Positions 25,578 to 33,936 are shown, numbered from the stretch's first letter. The stretch: 64,000 bases of DNA from Pseudomonadota bacterium (GCA_018262195.1 JAGTRS010000005.1:1-64000), one strand, 5' to 3'. Numbers and translations: made by a program. The notes: generated by a model not told the origin, from the letters alone.

Positions 25578-26150
25578 ATGAAGAGAAGGACACTGCTCGG
25601 TGGCGCAATCTTGTTAGTCATGGCTGGCAGGGGATCGGCACAGGAAAAGAAGGATGCTCGCATGGATACCCCCGATCCTGTGCCGCTCGACAACGAATTG
25701 GAGAAATACCCCCGCTGCGTAGTCTGCAACATGGATCGCCGCAAGTTCCACTACGCCCGGCATCTGCTGCATTACGCAGACGGCCATGTGCAGGGAACCT
25801 GCTCGGTACATTGCGTTGGCGAATGCATGCTGCGTGAGCGGCGCCGGGGCTTTCAGGCCATCTATGCGCCGGACTTCGCAGCGGTCAGTGATCCCAAGCC
25901 GCTGATCGAGGTTTCATCGGCGACCTATCTGATCGGCAGCGATCTGCGCGGCGTGATGACGCCTGTCAGCAAGGTTTCCTTTGCCAGTCGCGAAGCGGCC
26001 TTGCAGGCAAGACTGACCTACGGTGGCGAAATCGGCAGCTTTGCGACGGCGATCAGCGCCTCAATGGAAGAGGTGGCAACAGGGCTGGTTCGTCGATACG
26101 GCAACGATCTGGAGCGATTGCGGCGCAAGAAGCTCGAAACGCAGGGCTGA
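25578..26150 (+). CDS. Divergent NosL-like protein (paralogue 4)
   Basis: 190 residues with a twin-arginine-like start MKRRTLLGGAILL and export signal to about residue 22. The metal motif is CVVCNM (C47, C50, M52), where the usual Gly of CxxCGM is Asn; CSVHC and GECML add further cysteines. Overall order matches paralogues 2 and 3 (LDNELEKYPRC, ARHLLHYADGH, YLIGSDLRGVMTPVSK, SFAS), but the C-terminal basic tail differs (NDLERLRRKKLE). Lies 52 bp after TonB receptor 2, mirroring the receptor-nosL order of cassette 1. Convergent with the P-type ATPase gene, which ends 6 bp away. Copper binding is inferred from the family. Confidence 0.8.
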   Translation: MKRRTLLGGAILLVMAGRGSAQEKKDARMDTPDPVPLDNELEKYPRCVVCNMDRRKFHYARHLLHYADGHVQGTCSVHCVGECMLRERRRGFQAIYAPDFAAVSDPKPLIEVSSATYLIGSDLRGVMTPVSKVSFASREAALQARLTYGGEIGSFATAISASMEEVATGLVRRYGNDLERLRRKKLETQG

Positions 26151-26156
26151 GCGTAT

Positions 26157-28592
26157 TCAGCTCTTCTGCAAACGCAGCGAGTTGGCGACGACCGAAGTTG
26201 AACTCATTGCCATGGCCGCTGCTGCGATCATCGGATTGAGCCGGCCAGCCGCCGCTACCGGGATGGCGATGACGTTGTAGCCGAGCGCCCAGAACAGGTT
26301 CTGGCGGATGATCGCCATGGTCCGGCGTGACAGGTCGATACCGGCCGCGACACGGGCGATGTCGCCACCGACCAGCGTAATGTCGGCCGATTCGACGGCG
26401 ATGTCGGCGCCGCCACCGATGGCGAAACCGACGTCGGCGGCGGCCAGGGCCGGCGCGTCGTTGATGCCGTCGCCGATCATGCCGACCTTTTCGCCGGCTT
26501 CCTGCAACTGGCGAATGGCGGCCAGCTTGTCGGCCGGGGTGCAGCGGGCCAGCACATGGTCGATGCCGACTTCGCGGGCGACATGGCTGGCGACGGCTTC
26601 GAGGTCGCCGGTCGCCATCACCGTTTTCAAGCCGAGGCGATGGAGCAGCGCGATGGCTTCCCTGGCGCCTTGGCGCGGCTGGTCGGCGATGGCGAAAATA
26701 GCGACCGGATGGCCGTCGACCGCAGCAAATACCGGTGTCTTGCCTTGCTCGGCCAGGCGGTGCGCCTCATCGGCGAGCGGCGCGCAGGCGATGCCCATTT
26801 CGTCGAGCAGGGCGGCGTTGCCGATAATGATGTCCAGCCCGTCGACTTGCGCCGTAACGCCGCGCCCCGGGTGGGCGGCAAAGGATTCGGCGGCCAGCGT
26901 GTCTTTCCGGCGCGGCTTGCTCCAGTCGGCCAAGGCGCGCGCCAGGAAATGTTCGGAACCCGCTTCGGCGGCGCCGATCAGGCTGGCCAGCCGGGCTTCG
27001 TCGATGCCGGGCAGGATGAAGGTGTCGGTGACGACCGGCTTGCCTTCGGTGATCGTGCCGGTCTTGTCGAAAACGATGGTGGTCAGCTTGGCCGCCGTTT
27101 CGAGCGCTTCGCCGTTGCGGATGTAGATGCCGCGCTTGGCGGCCTGGCCGGTGCCGACCATGATCGCCGTCGGCGTGGCCAGCCCGAGCGCGCAGGGGCA
27201 GGCGATGAGGAGGACGGCGACCGAATGAGCCAGCGCGGCGGACACCGGGGCGCCGGCCATCGCCCAGCCGGCGAAGGTCAGCGCGGCAATGCCGCCGACG
27301 GCCGGCACGAAGCGGGCCGAAATGCGGTCGGCCAGTTTCTGTACCGGCAGCTTGCTGCCCTGGGCCTGATCGACCAGTTTGACGATGCCGGAGAGCACGG
27401 TGTCGCCCCCGACGGCGGTCACCGTCATGACGAAACTGCCGTTGCCATTCAGGCAGCCGCCGATCACCTTGTCGCCGGCCGTTTTGGCAACCGGCAGCGA
27501 TTCGCCTGTGATCATCGCTTCATCGACCGAGGAAGCGCCTTCGAACACGCAGCCGTCGGTCGGAATCTTGTCGCCGGCCCGCACGCGCAGGCGGTCGCCG
27601 ATCTGCACGTCGTCGATGGATACTTCGAATTCGGTGCCGTCGGCCTCGATGCGCAGCGCCGTTTCCGGCTGCAGTTCGATGAGCTTGCGGATCGCCTCGC
27701 CAGCCTTGCCCTTGGCGCGCTCTTCCATGTAGCGGCCGAGCAGCACGAAGGTGCAGATGCCGGCCGCCGACTCGAAATAGACGTGGTGATGCATCCGGAA
27801 CACGCCGGGAATGCTGTAGGCCCAGGCGGCGCCGGCGCCGATGGCGATCAGCGTGTCCATGTTGGCTTCGCCCTGCTTGGCGAGCATCCACGCCTTGCGG
27901 AAAATGCTGTTGCTGCTGCCGAACAGAATGGCCGACGACAGCGCGAACTCCACGACGCGCAGGGCAGGCAAACGGTGCATGGCCATGCCGGAAAGCATCA
28001 CCGGCACGGTCAGGATGGCGGCCTGGATGAAGCGCTTTTTGGCTTCTTCGACGCGCTCCTTCTCACGCTCGACGATCAGCCGGCGCTGGGCCAGCGTATC
28101 CATCGGTCGCGTCGTATAACCCAGCGCGCCGACGACTTTCGACACCGCCTCGCGGTCGATCACGCCATTGACCGTCACCGTCTCGGCGGCAAAATTGACC
28201 GAGGCGTAGCGCACGCGCGGGTCGCGCTTGAGCTTCATTTCGATGAGCAGGGCGCAGGAGGCGCAGCTCATACCCTCGATGGCCAGCGAGCATTCCTGCA
28301 CCGGGCCGTCGACTGGCGCGGCAACAACCGGTGCCGCTTTCGGCGCGGCGATCAGGTTGCCGAGCACGGCATCCAGCGTCGCCAGCAGCCGCTCTTCCTG
28401 CAAGGCCGCCGGGTCGTATTCGACGACCAGCGAACCGATGTCGGCGACGATGCGTACCTCCTTGATGGCCGGGTGCTTGCGCAGCAGGATTTCCAGGATG
28501 TAGCACCGCTCCTGCTCTTTTTCGAGCGAAGGGGCCAGCACGCGGAGGCGGCGGCGCAGGCGGTGGGCGATCCGGAAATGCTTGGGAGTCAT
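26157..28592 (-). CDS. CPC-type copper-translocating P-type ATPase
   Basis: P1B-type ATPase of 811 residues moving Cu across the inner membrane. Start set at 28590-28592, overlapping the previous gene by 4 bp. Residues 1-78 form an HMA_2-like domain without a CxxC, 98-163 a classical HMA domain with GMSCASC (C110, C113), then eight transmembrane segments, actuator TGES at 362-365, CPC at 465-467, phosphorylated D509 in DKTGT, HP motif near 575, and GDGINDAP. Type CopA/CcoI/CtpA cannot be separated by motif; the combination with HMA_2 proteins and small CxxC partners suggests supply of copper to exported enzymes rather than simple detoxification. Last gene of the operon led from 34206-34251. 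Confidence 0.93.
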   Translation of the reverse strand: MTPKHFRIAHRLRRRLRVLAPSLEKEQERCYILEILLRKHPAIKEVRIVADIGSLVVEYDPAALQEERLLATLDAVLGNLIAAPKAAPVVAAPVDGPVQECSLAIEGMSCASCALLIEMKLKRDPRVRYASVNFAAETVTVNGVIDREAVSKVVGALGYTTRPMDTLAQRRLIVEREKERVEEAKKRFIQAAILTVPVMLSGMAMHRLPALRVVEFALSSAILFGSSNSIFRKAWMLAKQGEANMDTLIAIGAGAAWAYSIPGVFRMHHHVYFESAAGICTFVLLGRYMEERAKGKAGEAIRKLIELQPETALRIEADGTEFEVSIDDVQIGDRLRVRAGDKIPTDGCVFEGASSVDEAMITGESLPVAKTAGDKVIGGCLNGNGSFVMTVTAVGGDTVLSGIVKLVDQAQGSKLPVQKLADRISARFVPAVGGIAALTFAGWAMAGAPVSAALAHSVAVLLIACPCALGLATPTAIMVGTGQAAKRGIYIRNGEALETAAKLTTIVFDKTGTITEGKPVVTDTFILPGIDEARLASLIGAAEAGSEHFLARALADWSKPRRKDTLAAESFAAHPGRGVTAQVDGLDIIIGNAALLDEMGIACAPLADEAHRLAEQGKTPVFAAVDGHPVAIFAIADQPRQGAREAIALLHRLGLKTVMATGDLEAVASHVAREVGIDHVLARCTPADKLAAIRQLQEAGEKVGMIGDGINDAPALAAADVGFAIGGGADIAVESADITLVGGDIARVAAGIDLSRRTMAIIRQNLFWALGYNVIAIPVAAAGRLNPMIAAAAMAMSSTSVVANSLRLQKS

Positions 28593-29185
28593 TTGGTCTT
28601 GCGGTAACGAACGAGCAGGAAGACGAGGTAGAACACCGTCAGCCAGGCATTGCTGTTGGCCACCGGGTTCTGCAGCCAGCGCTTGGTGATCAGGTCCCAA
28701 TGGACACGGATCAGGTAGAAGGCGACGATGTCGTTGAAGAAATTGGTAATCGCCTTCTCGGTCAGCGCGCTTTCGACCATCGGCTGAAAACGGGCCTGCA
28801 GCGAACCTTCGGCCGGCGGCGCTGCTGGAATGATGATCGCCTTGAGTTTGTCGAGCAACGGCTGGAAACCGTTGTTCAGGTCGATGGACGGGGCGGCTTC
28901 CAGCTCGGCGGCCGGCGCTGCATCAAGCGGCAGGCCGGGCAGCAGGCTGAACAGATGGCGGGCGACCTGCGCCGTGGTGCATTGCTGCGCGTCGAAGCGG
29001 ATGGAAATCCGCTTCCAGCCACGGTCGACCGCAGCACTGCTCAGACCAGCCAATGACTTCATGCCTTCTTCGATGGCGGCTACGGCGGCCTCGCCGCAGA
29101 TTTCGGCTGGCAGTTCGAGGCGCAGATAGCCCGGCTCGCGGTGCAGGACGACGATGCGTTGCGCCAGTTCGGCGGTTTGCGTCAT
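28589..29185 (-). CDS. HMA_2-domain membrane-associated partner of the copper ATPase
   Basis: 198 residues from the ATG at 29183-29185. N-terminal part about 1-75 has the HMA_2-like pattern (VVLHREPGYLRLELP ... ISIRFDAQQCTTAQVARHLFSLLPG) without CxxC. The middle is Ala/Pro-rich and variable; the C-terminal 60 residues (FNDIVAFYLIRVHWDLITKRW and a hydrophobic segment FYLVFLLVRYRK) hold one membrane stretch. Proteins of this layout are encoded beside P1B ATPases that themselves begin with HMA_2, as here, so a role in ATPase assembly or metal hand-over is likely. 10 bp after 29196 gene stop, 4-bp overlap with the ATPase. Confidence 0.7.
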   Translation of the reverse strand: MTQTAELAQRIVVLHREPGYLRLELPAEICGEAAVAAIEEGMKSLAGLSSAAVDRGWKRISIRFDAQQCTTAQVARHLFSLLPGLPLDAAPAAELEAAPSIDLNNGFQPLLDKLKAIIIPAAPPAEGSLQARFQPMVESALTEKAITNFFNDIVAFYLIRVHWDLITKRWLQNPVANSNAWLTVFYLVFLLVRYRKTK

Positions 29186-29195
29186 GCGGCCTCCG

Positions 29196-29573
29196 TCATG
29201 CGGCCGGGGTTTCGCTGGCCGGTGCATCCGGCGGCGGATTGCCGGCGAGTTTGTCCTCGGCTTCGGCCATCAGGTCGTTGAGGTTTTCCTTCTGGTGCAG
29301 CGCGAAGTCCTTGCCCATGCCGGTCGCCTTGGACAGGCCATCGACGATTTCCTTCTGGTATTTGAAGAGCAGGAAGCCGGCAGCAATGCCGCCCGCCGCA
29401 CCAACGGCCAGCAAGGTCAGCGGATTGCGCAACAGGGCGCCGCCGAGCAGGCCCTTGCCGGCGGCAAAGCCGGCACCCGCCATCATCGCGCCGGTGGCCA
29501 TCGGCTTGCTCATGATGTGGCCGGCCTGACTCATCATGTGCGGCATTTGCTTCATCATTTCTTCGGTCATCAT
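29196..29573 (-). CDS. Met-rich small membrane protein (YtxH-like)
   Basis: 125 residues. The first 31 residues contain eleven methionines with His and Lys (MMTEEMMKQMPHMM and HIMSKPMATGAMM), a composition seen in Cu(I)-binding tails. A Gly/Ala-rich hydrophobic segment about 30-70 spans the membrane (one or two helices), followed by an amphipathic stretch and a Pro/Ala-rich acidic end. The TM-plus-helix form is that of YtxH/DUF5132-type proteins found next to HMA_2 proteins. Between the CxxC small protein (12 bp upstream) and the HMA_2 protein (10 bp downstream). Either of two adjacent ATGs can start it. Confidence 0.7.
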   Translation of the reverse strand: MMTEEMMKQMPHMMSQAGHIMSKPMATGAMMAGAGFAAGKGLLGGALLRNPLTLLAVGAAGGIAAGFLLFKYQKEIVDGLSKATGMGKDFALHQKENLNDLMAEAEDKLAGNPPPDAPASETPAA

Positions 29574-29585
29574 GGTCGTTTCCTT

Positions 29586-29768
29586 TCAGGATTTCTTGTC
29601 TGCATTCTGGTCATTTTGAACCGGCGTTTCCTTGATGTCATGCAACATCTGGTAAATCCCCAGGCAACCCTCGCAGCAGAACTGGTATTGCTTTTCCGGC
29701 GTGTTCAGCACGAAGGGCTTGACCCCGACATCGAGGCTGCACAGGTCGCAGGCGCGGTTCTCGCTCAT
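29586..29768 (-). CDS. Small metal-binding protein (ATPase-associated CxxC/CCxxC domain)
   Basis: 60 residues with CDLC at C7 and C10 and FCCEGC at C31, C32 and C35. This is the cysteine pattern of the metal-binding domain found at the N-terminus of CcoI/FixI-type copper ATPases; here it is a stand-alone protein encoded three genes ahead of the ATPase, suggesting that a normally fused module is supplied in trans. Starts 4 bp inside the thioredoxin gene, so translation is coupled. Cytoplasmic, no signal peptide. Confidence 0.78.
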   Translation of the reverse strand: MSENRACDLCSLDVGVKPFVLNTPEKQYQFCCEGCLGIYQMLHDIKETPVQNDQNADKKS

Positions 29769-30253
29769 TTCAGCAATTCCTGGACGTGGCGGGCGAAGGT
29801 GGCTTCATCGGCCTCGCCGACGATCTTGCCGCGCACGATGCCCTTGGCGTCGATGAAGAAGGTCGTCGGCAGGCCAATGACGCCGTAGCTGCGGGCAATG
29901 GCCGAGTTTTCATCGAGCAGCGCTGGGTAGGTGACGCCGATCTTCTTGATGAAGGCGTTGATCGTTGCCTTGTCCTGCCCGGCGTTGATGGCCAGCACCT
30001 GCAGCTTGCCCTTGTTGGCCTGATAGACCGTTTCGATGGCCTTCATTTCACCCTCGCAATACTTGCACCAGTCGGCCCAGAAACGGACGACCAGCGGCTT
30101 GCCGAAATAGGCGGCGGGAAAATGCTCGGCCCCACCATCGGCTCGGAAAGTCTGGAAGGTGGGCGCAATGCTGCCGATGTTGACGTTGGCCTTGGGTGCT
30201 TCCTTGCCGCAGGCACTTAGAAACAGGGCAAGAATCAGGAGAAAAAGGCGCAT
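29765..30253 (-). CDS. TlpA/ResA-like thioredoxin lipoprotein
   Basis: 162 residues, lipoprotein signal with lipobox LSAC (C15), so anchored in the periplasmic face. Thioredoxin fold of the TlpA/ResA group with active site WCKYC near residues 72-76 and cis-Pro loop GLPTTFFID. Such proteins reduce cysteines in cytochrome c or in the Cu-binding sites of SCO and CuA proteins, which fits an operon that also encodes SCO and NosL-type copper genes. One base separates it from the membrane-protein gene upstream and it overlaps the small CxxC gene by 4 bp. Confidence 0.87.
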   Translation of the reverse strand: MRLFLLILALFLSACGKEAPKANVNIGSIAPTFQTFRADGGAEHFPAAYFGKPLVVRFWADWCKYCEGEMKAIETVYQANKGKLQVLAINAGQDKATINAFIKKIGVTYPALLDENSAIARSYGVIGLPTTFFIDAKGIVRGKIVGEADEATFARHVQELLK

Positions 30254-30254
30254 T

Positions 30255-31262
30255 TCAATGTTCGATCAGGATCAGGTTGGAGGTCAGCACGAACCAGGTG
30301 GCCAGCGCGGTGAACAGAATATAGGCTGCTGCGGTCAACCCGGAAAAACGGCTGGAAATGGCAGGGATGATCTTGGCCAGACTGGGTACCCGGGCGAACG
30401 GCTGCATGGCCCCGGCGCCCAGCCCGGCCGCCGTGGCGACGAACAGCGGCACATAGAGCCAGTAGCCTTGGTAGTCGTATTCCGGCTTCAGGATGCAGAA
30501 CGGGCAGTGGTGGTGCGGATGCTCGTAGATGTAGAGCGAAATGAAGGACAGCACGCCGGCAATGGCAGCGACGAAGCCGCCGGCACTGGTCAGGGCCAGC
30601 AGATAGCCGCTGACTCGCCCGCGTTTTTGCCAGTGCCACAAGGCGACGCCGATGGCGGCAGCCATCGCGCCATAGAACAGCCAGATCGCCGGCAGCGGTT
30701 CGAGGCCGGAGGCTTCGGCGGCGATGGTCTTGGCGTCGCCGGAGAACATGCTGCCGCAGCATGAGGTGATCACATTGGCCTTGAGGCCGGAGAAATACTG
30801 GAACTCCAGCCAGAAACTGCTGGCGAGGACGGGCAGCAGAAGCAGCAGCAGGCCATACTTGATGCGAACCAGCGGGTAGTCGCGGGCTTGCGTGTCGACG
30901 TGGTTGATGGCCAGCCACATGGCGGCCAGGAAGAAGATGGCCATCTGCGTCATCAGCGACGGAAAGCCGTAGCCATTGACGTTGAGCGTGCCGACCGCGC
31001 ACATGGCGCCGACGAACATCACCGACAGCCGGTCGGCATTGAAGACAAAAAGCAGCAGTGCCGCCAGCTGGACGACCATGACGAAGGACAGCAGCGTCGA
31101 GAACAGATAGGTGCGACGTTCGAGCGCCAGTTGCCGCTCCGAACCGCTGGCAATGTCCCAGTGGCGGATGACCTGCACGGCAAACGGCGCGGCGGCGAGC
31201 AGCATGATCAAGGCCACGCCGGCGGCCATGAGCAGCGCGATGATGGCGGGCTGGAAGAGCAT
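30255..31262 (-). CDS. Polytopic membrane protein with HHHCPFC motif, unknown function
   Basis: 335 residues with about eight hydrophobic segments. Two potential metal or redox sites face the same side: SCCGSMF at C168-C169 and HPHHHCPFC at H248-C256, both beside membrane borders. Not assignable to a named transporter family by eye. Start at 31260-31262 overlaps the ATPase stop (TGATG) and the gene is embedded between an ABC ATPase and a thioredoxin lipoprotein, so it is a structural part of this copper/thiol operon. The CPFC and CC pairs could be reduced by the thioredoxin next to it; a heme- or copper-related membrane electron carrier is a second possibility. This is inference. Confidence 0.75.
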   Translation of the reverse strand: MLFQPAIIALLMAAGVALIMLLAAAPFAVQVIRHWDIASGSERQLALERRTYLFSTLLSFVMVVQLAALLLFVFNADRLSVMFVGAMCAVGTLNVNGYGFPSLMTQMAIFFLAAMWLAINHVDTQARDYPLVRIKYGLLLLLLPVLASSFWLEFQYFSGLKANVITSCCGSMFSGDAKTIAAEASGLEPLPAIWLFYGAMAAAIGVALWHWQKRGRVSGYLLALTSAGGFVAAIAGVLSFISLYIYEHPHHHCPFCILKPEYDYQGYWLYVPLFVATAAGLGAGAMQPFARVPSLAKIIPAISSRFSGLTAAAYILFTALATWFVLTSNLILIEH

Positions 31263-31936
31263 CAGCCGTCCACGAGGCGGCCGTCGCGCATGCCGACGAC
31301 GCGATGCACAGCGCTCGATTCGACGACCAGCGGGTCGTGGCTGGTCAGCAGCACCGTCTTGCCAGCCGCCGTGAAGCCCTCGAGGATGGCCATGAATTCC
31401 CGTGACAGCGCCGTGTCGAGGTTGGCCGTCGGCTCGTCGGCGATGATCACTTCCGGGTTGTTGATCAGGGCGCGGGCGATGGCGACGCGTTGCTGTTCGC
31501 CGCCGGACAGCCATTCGACCTTGGCGGCGCTGCGGTGGCCGAGTTTGAGCTGATCGAAGAGTTCGCCCGCCGCTGCGACCAGTTCGGCCCGTGGCCGGCC
31601 GGTCGGGAAGGCCGGCAGGATGACGTTTTCGAGCGCCGACAGGCCCTTGATCAGATTGAACTGCTGGAAGATGAAGCCGAAGCTCTGGCGGCGGATGTCG
31701 GTCAGGAAACGTTCCGGCAGGCCGGAAATATCTTCGCCCTTGAAGCGCACCCGGCCGTGGGTCGGCCGGCTCAGGCAGCCGACGATGGTCAGCAGCGTGG
31801 TCTTGCCGGAACCGCTCGGGCCGCGGAAGGCGGTGACCTTGCCGGCTTCAACCGTCAGGTCGATGCCATGCAGCGCCCAGTATTCGTTGGGCTGGCCCTG
31901 GTTGAAGGCCTTCTTGATGTTGGACAGCTCAATCAT
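31262..31936 (-). CDS. MacB/LolD-type ABC ATPase
   Basis: 224-residue ATPase: Walker A GPSGSGKTT at 39-47, Q-loop FGFIFQQFNLI, signature LSGGEQQRVAIARAL, Walker B VIIADEPTANLD and switch H in LTSHD. The MacB/LolD family works with FtsX-like permeases as mechanotransmitters or lipoprotein/metal-chaperone extractors rather than importers. It overlaps the FtsX-like permease gene by 4 bp and the membrane-protein gene by 1 bp. In denitrifiers the NosF/NosY ABC pair serves nosZ maturation; this pair is of a different permease type but in a similar gene company. Confidence 0.87.
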   Translation of the reverse strand: MIELSNIKKAFNQGQPNEYWALHGIDLTVEAGKVTAFRGPSGSGKTTLLTIVGCLSRPTHGRVRFKGEDISGLPERFLTDIRRQSFGFIFQQFNLIKGLSALENVILPAFPTGRPRAELVAAAGELFDQLKLGHRSAAKVEWLSGGEQQRVAIARALINNPEVIIADEPTANLDTALSREFMAILEGFTAAGKTVLLTSHDPLVVESSAVHRVVGMRDGRLVDG

Positions 31937-33066
31937 CGCATCACCGCATCGGGATCGGTGATCGCCGCCCGCCAGATTGGCACGAGCACCGCCGCCGTGT
32001 AGGGAAACACCGTGAAGAAGAACAGGGTGGCGATCTGCAGGCCATCGACAGCCGGGACCAGCGCGAATTTCGGGTAGAGCACCGACCAGCCCTTGAGCAC
32101 CGGTTCGAACACTGCCGCGCCGAAATGGAAGACATGGACGTAAGCGGCGATGAAGCCGAGCAGGAAGGCGGTCAGCGAAATGAGCAGACCTTCCCAGGTT
32201 TTCATGCGGATGACGTCGCCGGTTTCCCAGCCGATGGCCTTGAGAATGCCGATCTCCCGCTTTTCCTCGGCCGACAGCCCGGACGCCTTCTCCCAGGCGA
32301 GGATGGCGAAGGCGAGAATGGCCCCAGCCAGCACCGTAAGCACGATGCCCTCGCGCCAGTCGAAAACGCTCTGGTAGGTGCGCAGGACTTCTTCACGCAG
32401 GATGGGGCGCGAATCGGGCAGCGCACTCGACAGCTTGGCGGCGACGGTGCGGACTTCCTGCGGATTGGCCACGGAGAGCGCGATGTCGGTGTAATGCCCG
32501 GCCGGGTACTCGAAGAAACTGCGGAAATCGTTTTCCGAGAGCAGCACGAGATCGGCTGAGAGCAGCTCGGAATCCGGCGACAGCACGGCCGAAACCTCGA
32601 AGGTGAACAGCTTGCCGGAATAGGAGCGGAAGGAAATGGTGTTGTGCTTGTCCAGCCCCCGTTCGCGGGCCAGCGCATTGCCGACCATGATGTGGCCGTC
32701 TGCCACCTCGTCGGCCGGCCGTGCCATGAAGGTGTAATTGGCGTTCAATACCGGGTCGTAGTAGTAGCCCCAGAGTCGGCCTTCCTTCTTCTGCACGCCA
32801 CGGATGCGGCCGATCTTGTCGAGATAGCCGGGCGGGATCAGGTCATGCCTGCCGGCCACCATGCGCTGCAAAATCACTTCCGGCGAGCCGGCCAGGACGA
32901 AGGTTGCCTCGCTGCGCAGGGCGTGGGTGAATAGCGTCAGCGAGGCCAGCACGAAAACGAGCAGCGTGTAGGCCAGCAGCAGGCCGATGTTCTTCGTCTT
33001 GCGCCGGGCCAGCGAGGCCAGCGTGAAGTCAATCAGGTGACGTTGTTTTTCCAGCCAGATGCGCAT
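31933..33066 (-). CDS. FtsX-like ABC permease
   Basis: 377 residues with the MacB/FtsX topology: TM1 about 27-48 (IGLLLAYTLLVFVLASLTLF), a large periplasmic domain about 50-235, and three C-terminal membrane segments (about 237-257, 284-310, 335-360) with the SAEEKREIGILKAIGWETGDV coupling helix between them. Works with the ATPase that follows. The periplasmic domain would engage a partner protein; in this operon SCO, the small TM protein or a NosL-like protein are candidates. Its 5' end overlaps the 110-residue gene before it by 38 bp. Confidence 0.85.
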   Translation of the reverse strand: MRIWLEKQRHLIDFTLASLARRKTKNIGLLLAYTLLVFVLASLTLFTHALRSEATFVLAGSPEVILQRMVAGRHDLIPPGYLDKIGRIRGVQKKEGRLWGYYYDPVLNANYTFMARPADEVADGHIMVGNALARERGLDKHNTISFRSYSGKLFTFEVSAVLSPDSELLSADLVLLSENDFRSFFEYPAGHYTDIALSVANPQEVRTVAAKLSSALPDSRPILREEVLRTYQSVFDWREGIVLTVLAGAILAFAILAWEKASGLSAEEKREIGILKAIGWETGDVIRMKTWEGLLISLTAFLLGFIAAYVHVFHFGAAVFEPVLKGWSVLYPKFALVPAVDGLQIATLFFFTVFPYTAAVLVPIWRAAITDPDAVMR

Positions 33067-33361
33067 GGGATTGGGTCAGGATAGCCGGGGGAGGAAGCAG
33101 CGAGCCGCTCGGAAAATGGTCGAAGGCGCCGGGATGGTCCTGCAAGGCCGAATGCAGGTCGGCCTGGGTCGGGTGGCGGGTGTAGCGTGCTTCGGTGAAT
33201 AGCGCCAGGTCGGTCAGGCCGAGCTTTTCGACCAGCGCGCGGTTGGCAAGCAGTTTTTCGTTGTCAGCTACGGTCAAGCGGAAAAAAAGGCCAAAAATCA
33301 AAAGGCACGTAGCGGCCAGCACCGCGAGTAGTCCGAGTGCGACAGTCGATGGACGGATCAA
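33029..33361 (-). CDS. Membrane-anchored small protein, unknown function
   Basis: 110 residues: one N-terminal hydrophobic segment about 7-28, then a periplasmic soluble part with the rather conserved-looking stretch TEARYTRHPTQADLHSALQDHPGAFDHFPSGS, rich in His and Asp. I do not recognise the family. It overlaps the FtsX-like permease gene by 38 bp and the SCO gene by 4 bp, so it is firmly inside the operon; the His-rich loop could bind copper. Overlap of 38 bp is unusual, but both frames read well. Confidence 0.65.
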   Translation of the reverse strand: MIRPSTVALGLLAVLAATCLLIFGLFFRLTVADNEKLLANRALVEKLGLTDLALFTEARYTRHPTQADLHSALQDHPGAFDHFPSGSLLPPPAILTQSHAHLAGKTTSPD

Positions 33362-33936
33362 AGCAGTTTTCTCACCGCAGCGACTACCTTGTCCGTCGGT
33401 GCGCCGAGTTCAAGGACGCTGGCCAGCTTGCCATCCGGCCCGATGACGTAGGTCGAGGTGGTGTGATCGACGGCATAGCTGCCGTCCGAGCGCGCTGCCT
33501 GCTTGATGTAGCCGGCGCCAAAAGCCTTGGCCAACGCGGAAATTTCATCGACCGTGCCGGTTGCGCCGATCATTTCCGGGTGGAAGAAAGCGGTGTACTC
33601 CTTCAGATGCTTGACGGTATCGCGCTCGGGATCGACCGAAATCATGATCAGTTTGACCCGGCTGCGTTCCTCGCCGCTCAGCGCTTTCAGTGCCAGCCCT
33701 CCGGAGGCGAGCGAAGCGGGGCAGATGTCCGGACAATTGGTGTAGCCGAAATAGACCAGCAGCACCTTGCCGCGCAGGGCTTTCGAGTCCACCGGGCCGT
33801 CGGCCGACTGCAGCACGAAATCGGCGCCGGCCGGAAGTTTCGGATCGCGGGCCGTGTTTCCGCCACGCATCAGCAATGCAATGCCCAGCAACAAGGCGAG
33901 GCCGAGCGCCACGCCGATCAACGCATATTTTTTCAT
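33358..33936 (-). CDS. SCO1/SenC family copper chaperone
   Basis: 192 residues, N-terminal membrane anchor about 5-23, thioredoxin-like periplasmic domain. Copper ligands C68 and C72 (CPDIC) and H158 (VDHTTS) are all present, as in SCO proteins that load CuA sites. Start at 33934-33936; an in-frame TTG at 33949 is an alternative. An intrinsic terminator sits only 7-37 bp upstream, so its expression from the palindrome promoter must depend on read-through. First large gene of the operon that ends with the copper ATPase. Confidence 0.9.
   Translation of the reverse strand: MKKYALIGVALGLALLLGIALLMRGGNTARDPKLPAGADFVLQSADGPVDSKALRGKVLLVYFGYTNCPDICPASLASGGLALKALSGEERSRVKLIMISVDPERDTVKHLKEYTAFFHPEMIGATGTVDEISALAKAFGAGYIKQAARSDGSYAVDHTTSTYVIGPDGKLASVLELGAPTDKVVAAVRKLL

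Noticed and set aside
12574..26150. Nitrous oxide reductase (nos) cluster
   Set aside because: Only NosL-like proteins are present; no nosZ, nosD, nosF/Y pair or nosR was found, so calling it a nos operon is not supported.
26556..28607. 683-codon open frame on the plus strand
   Set aside because: It is antisense to the copper ATPase; the ATPase frame has every family motif, while this one has low-complexity content and no ribosome site.
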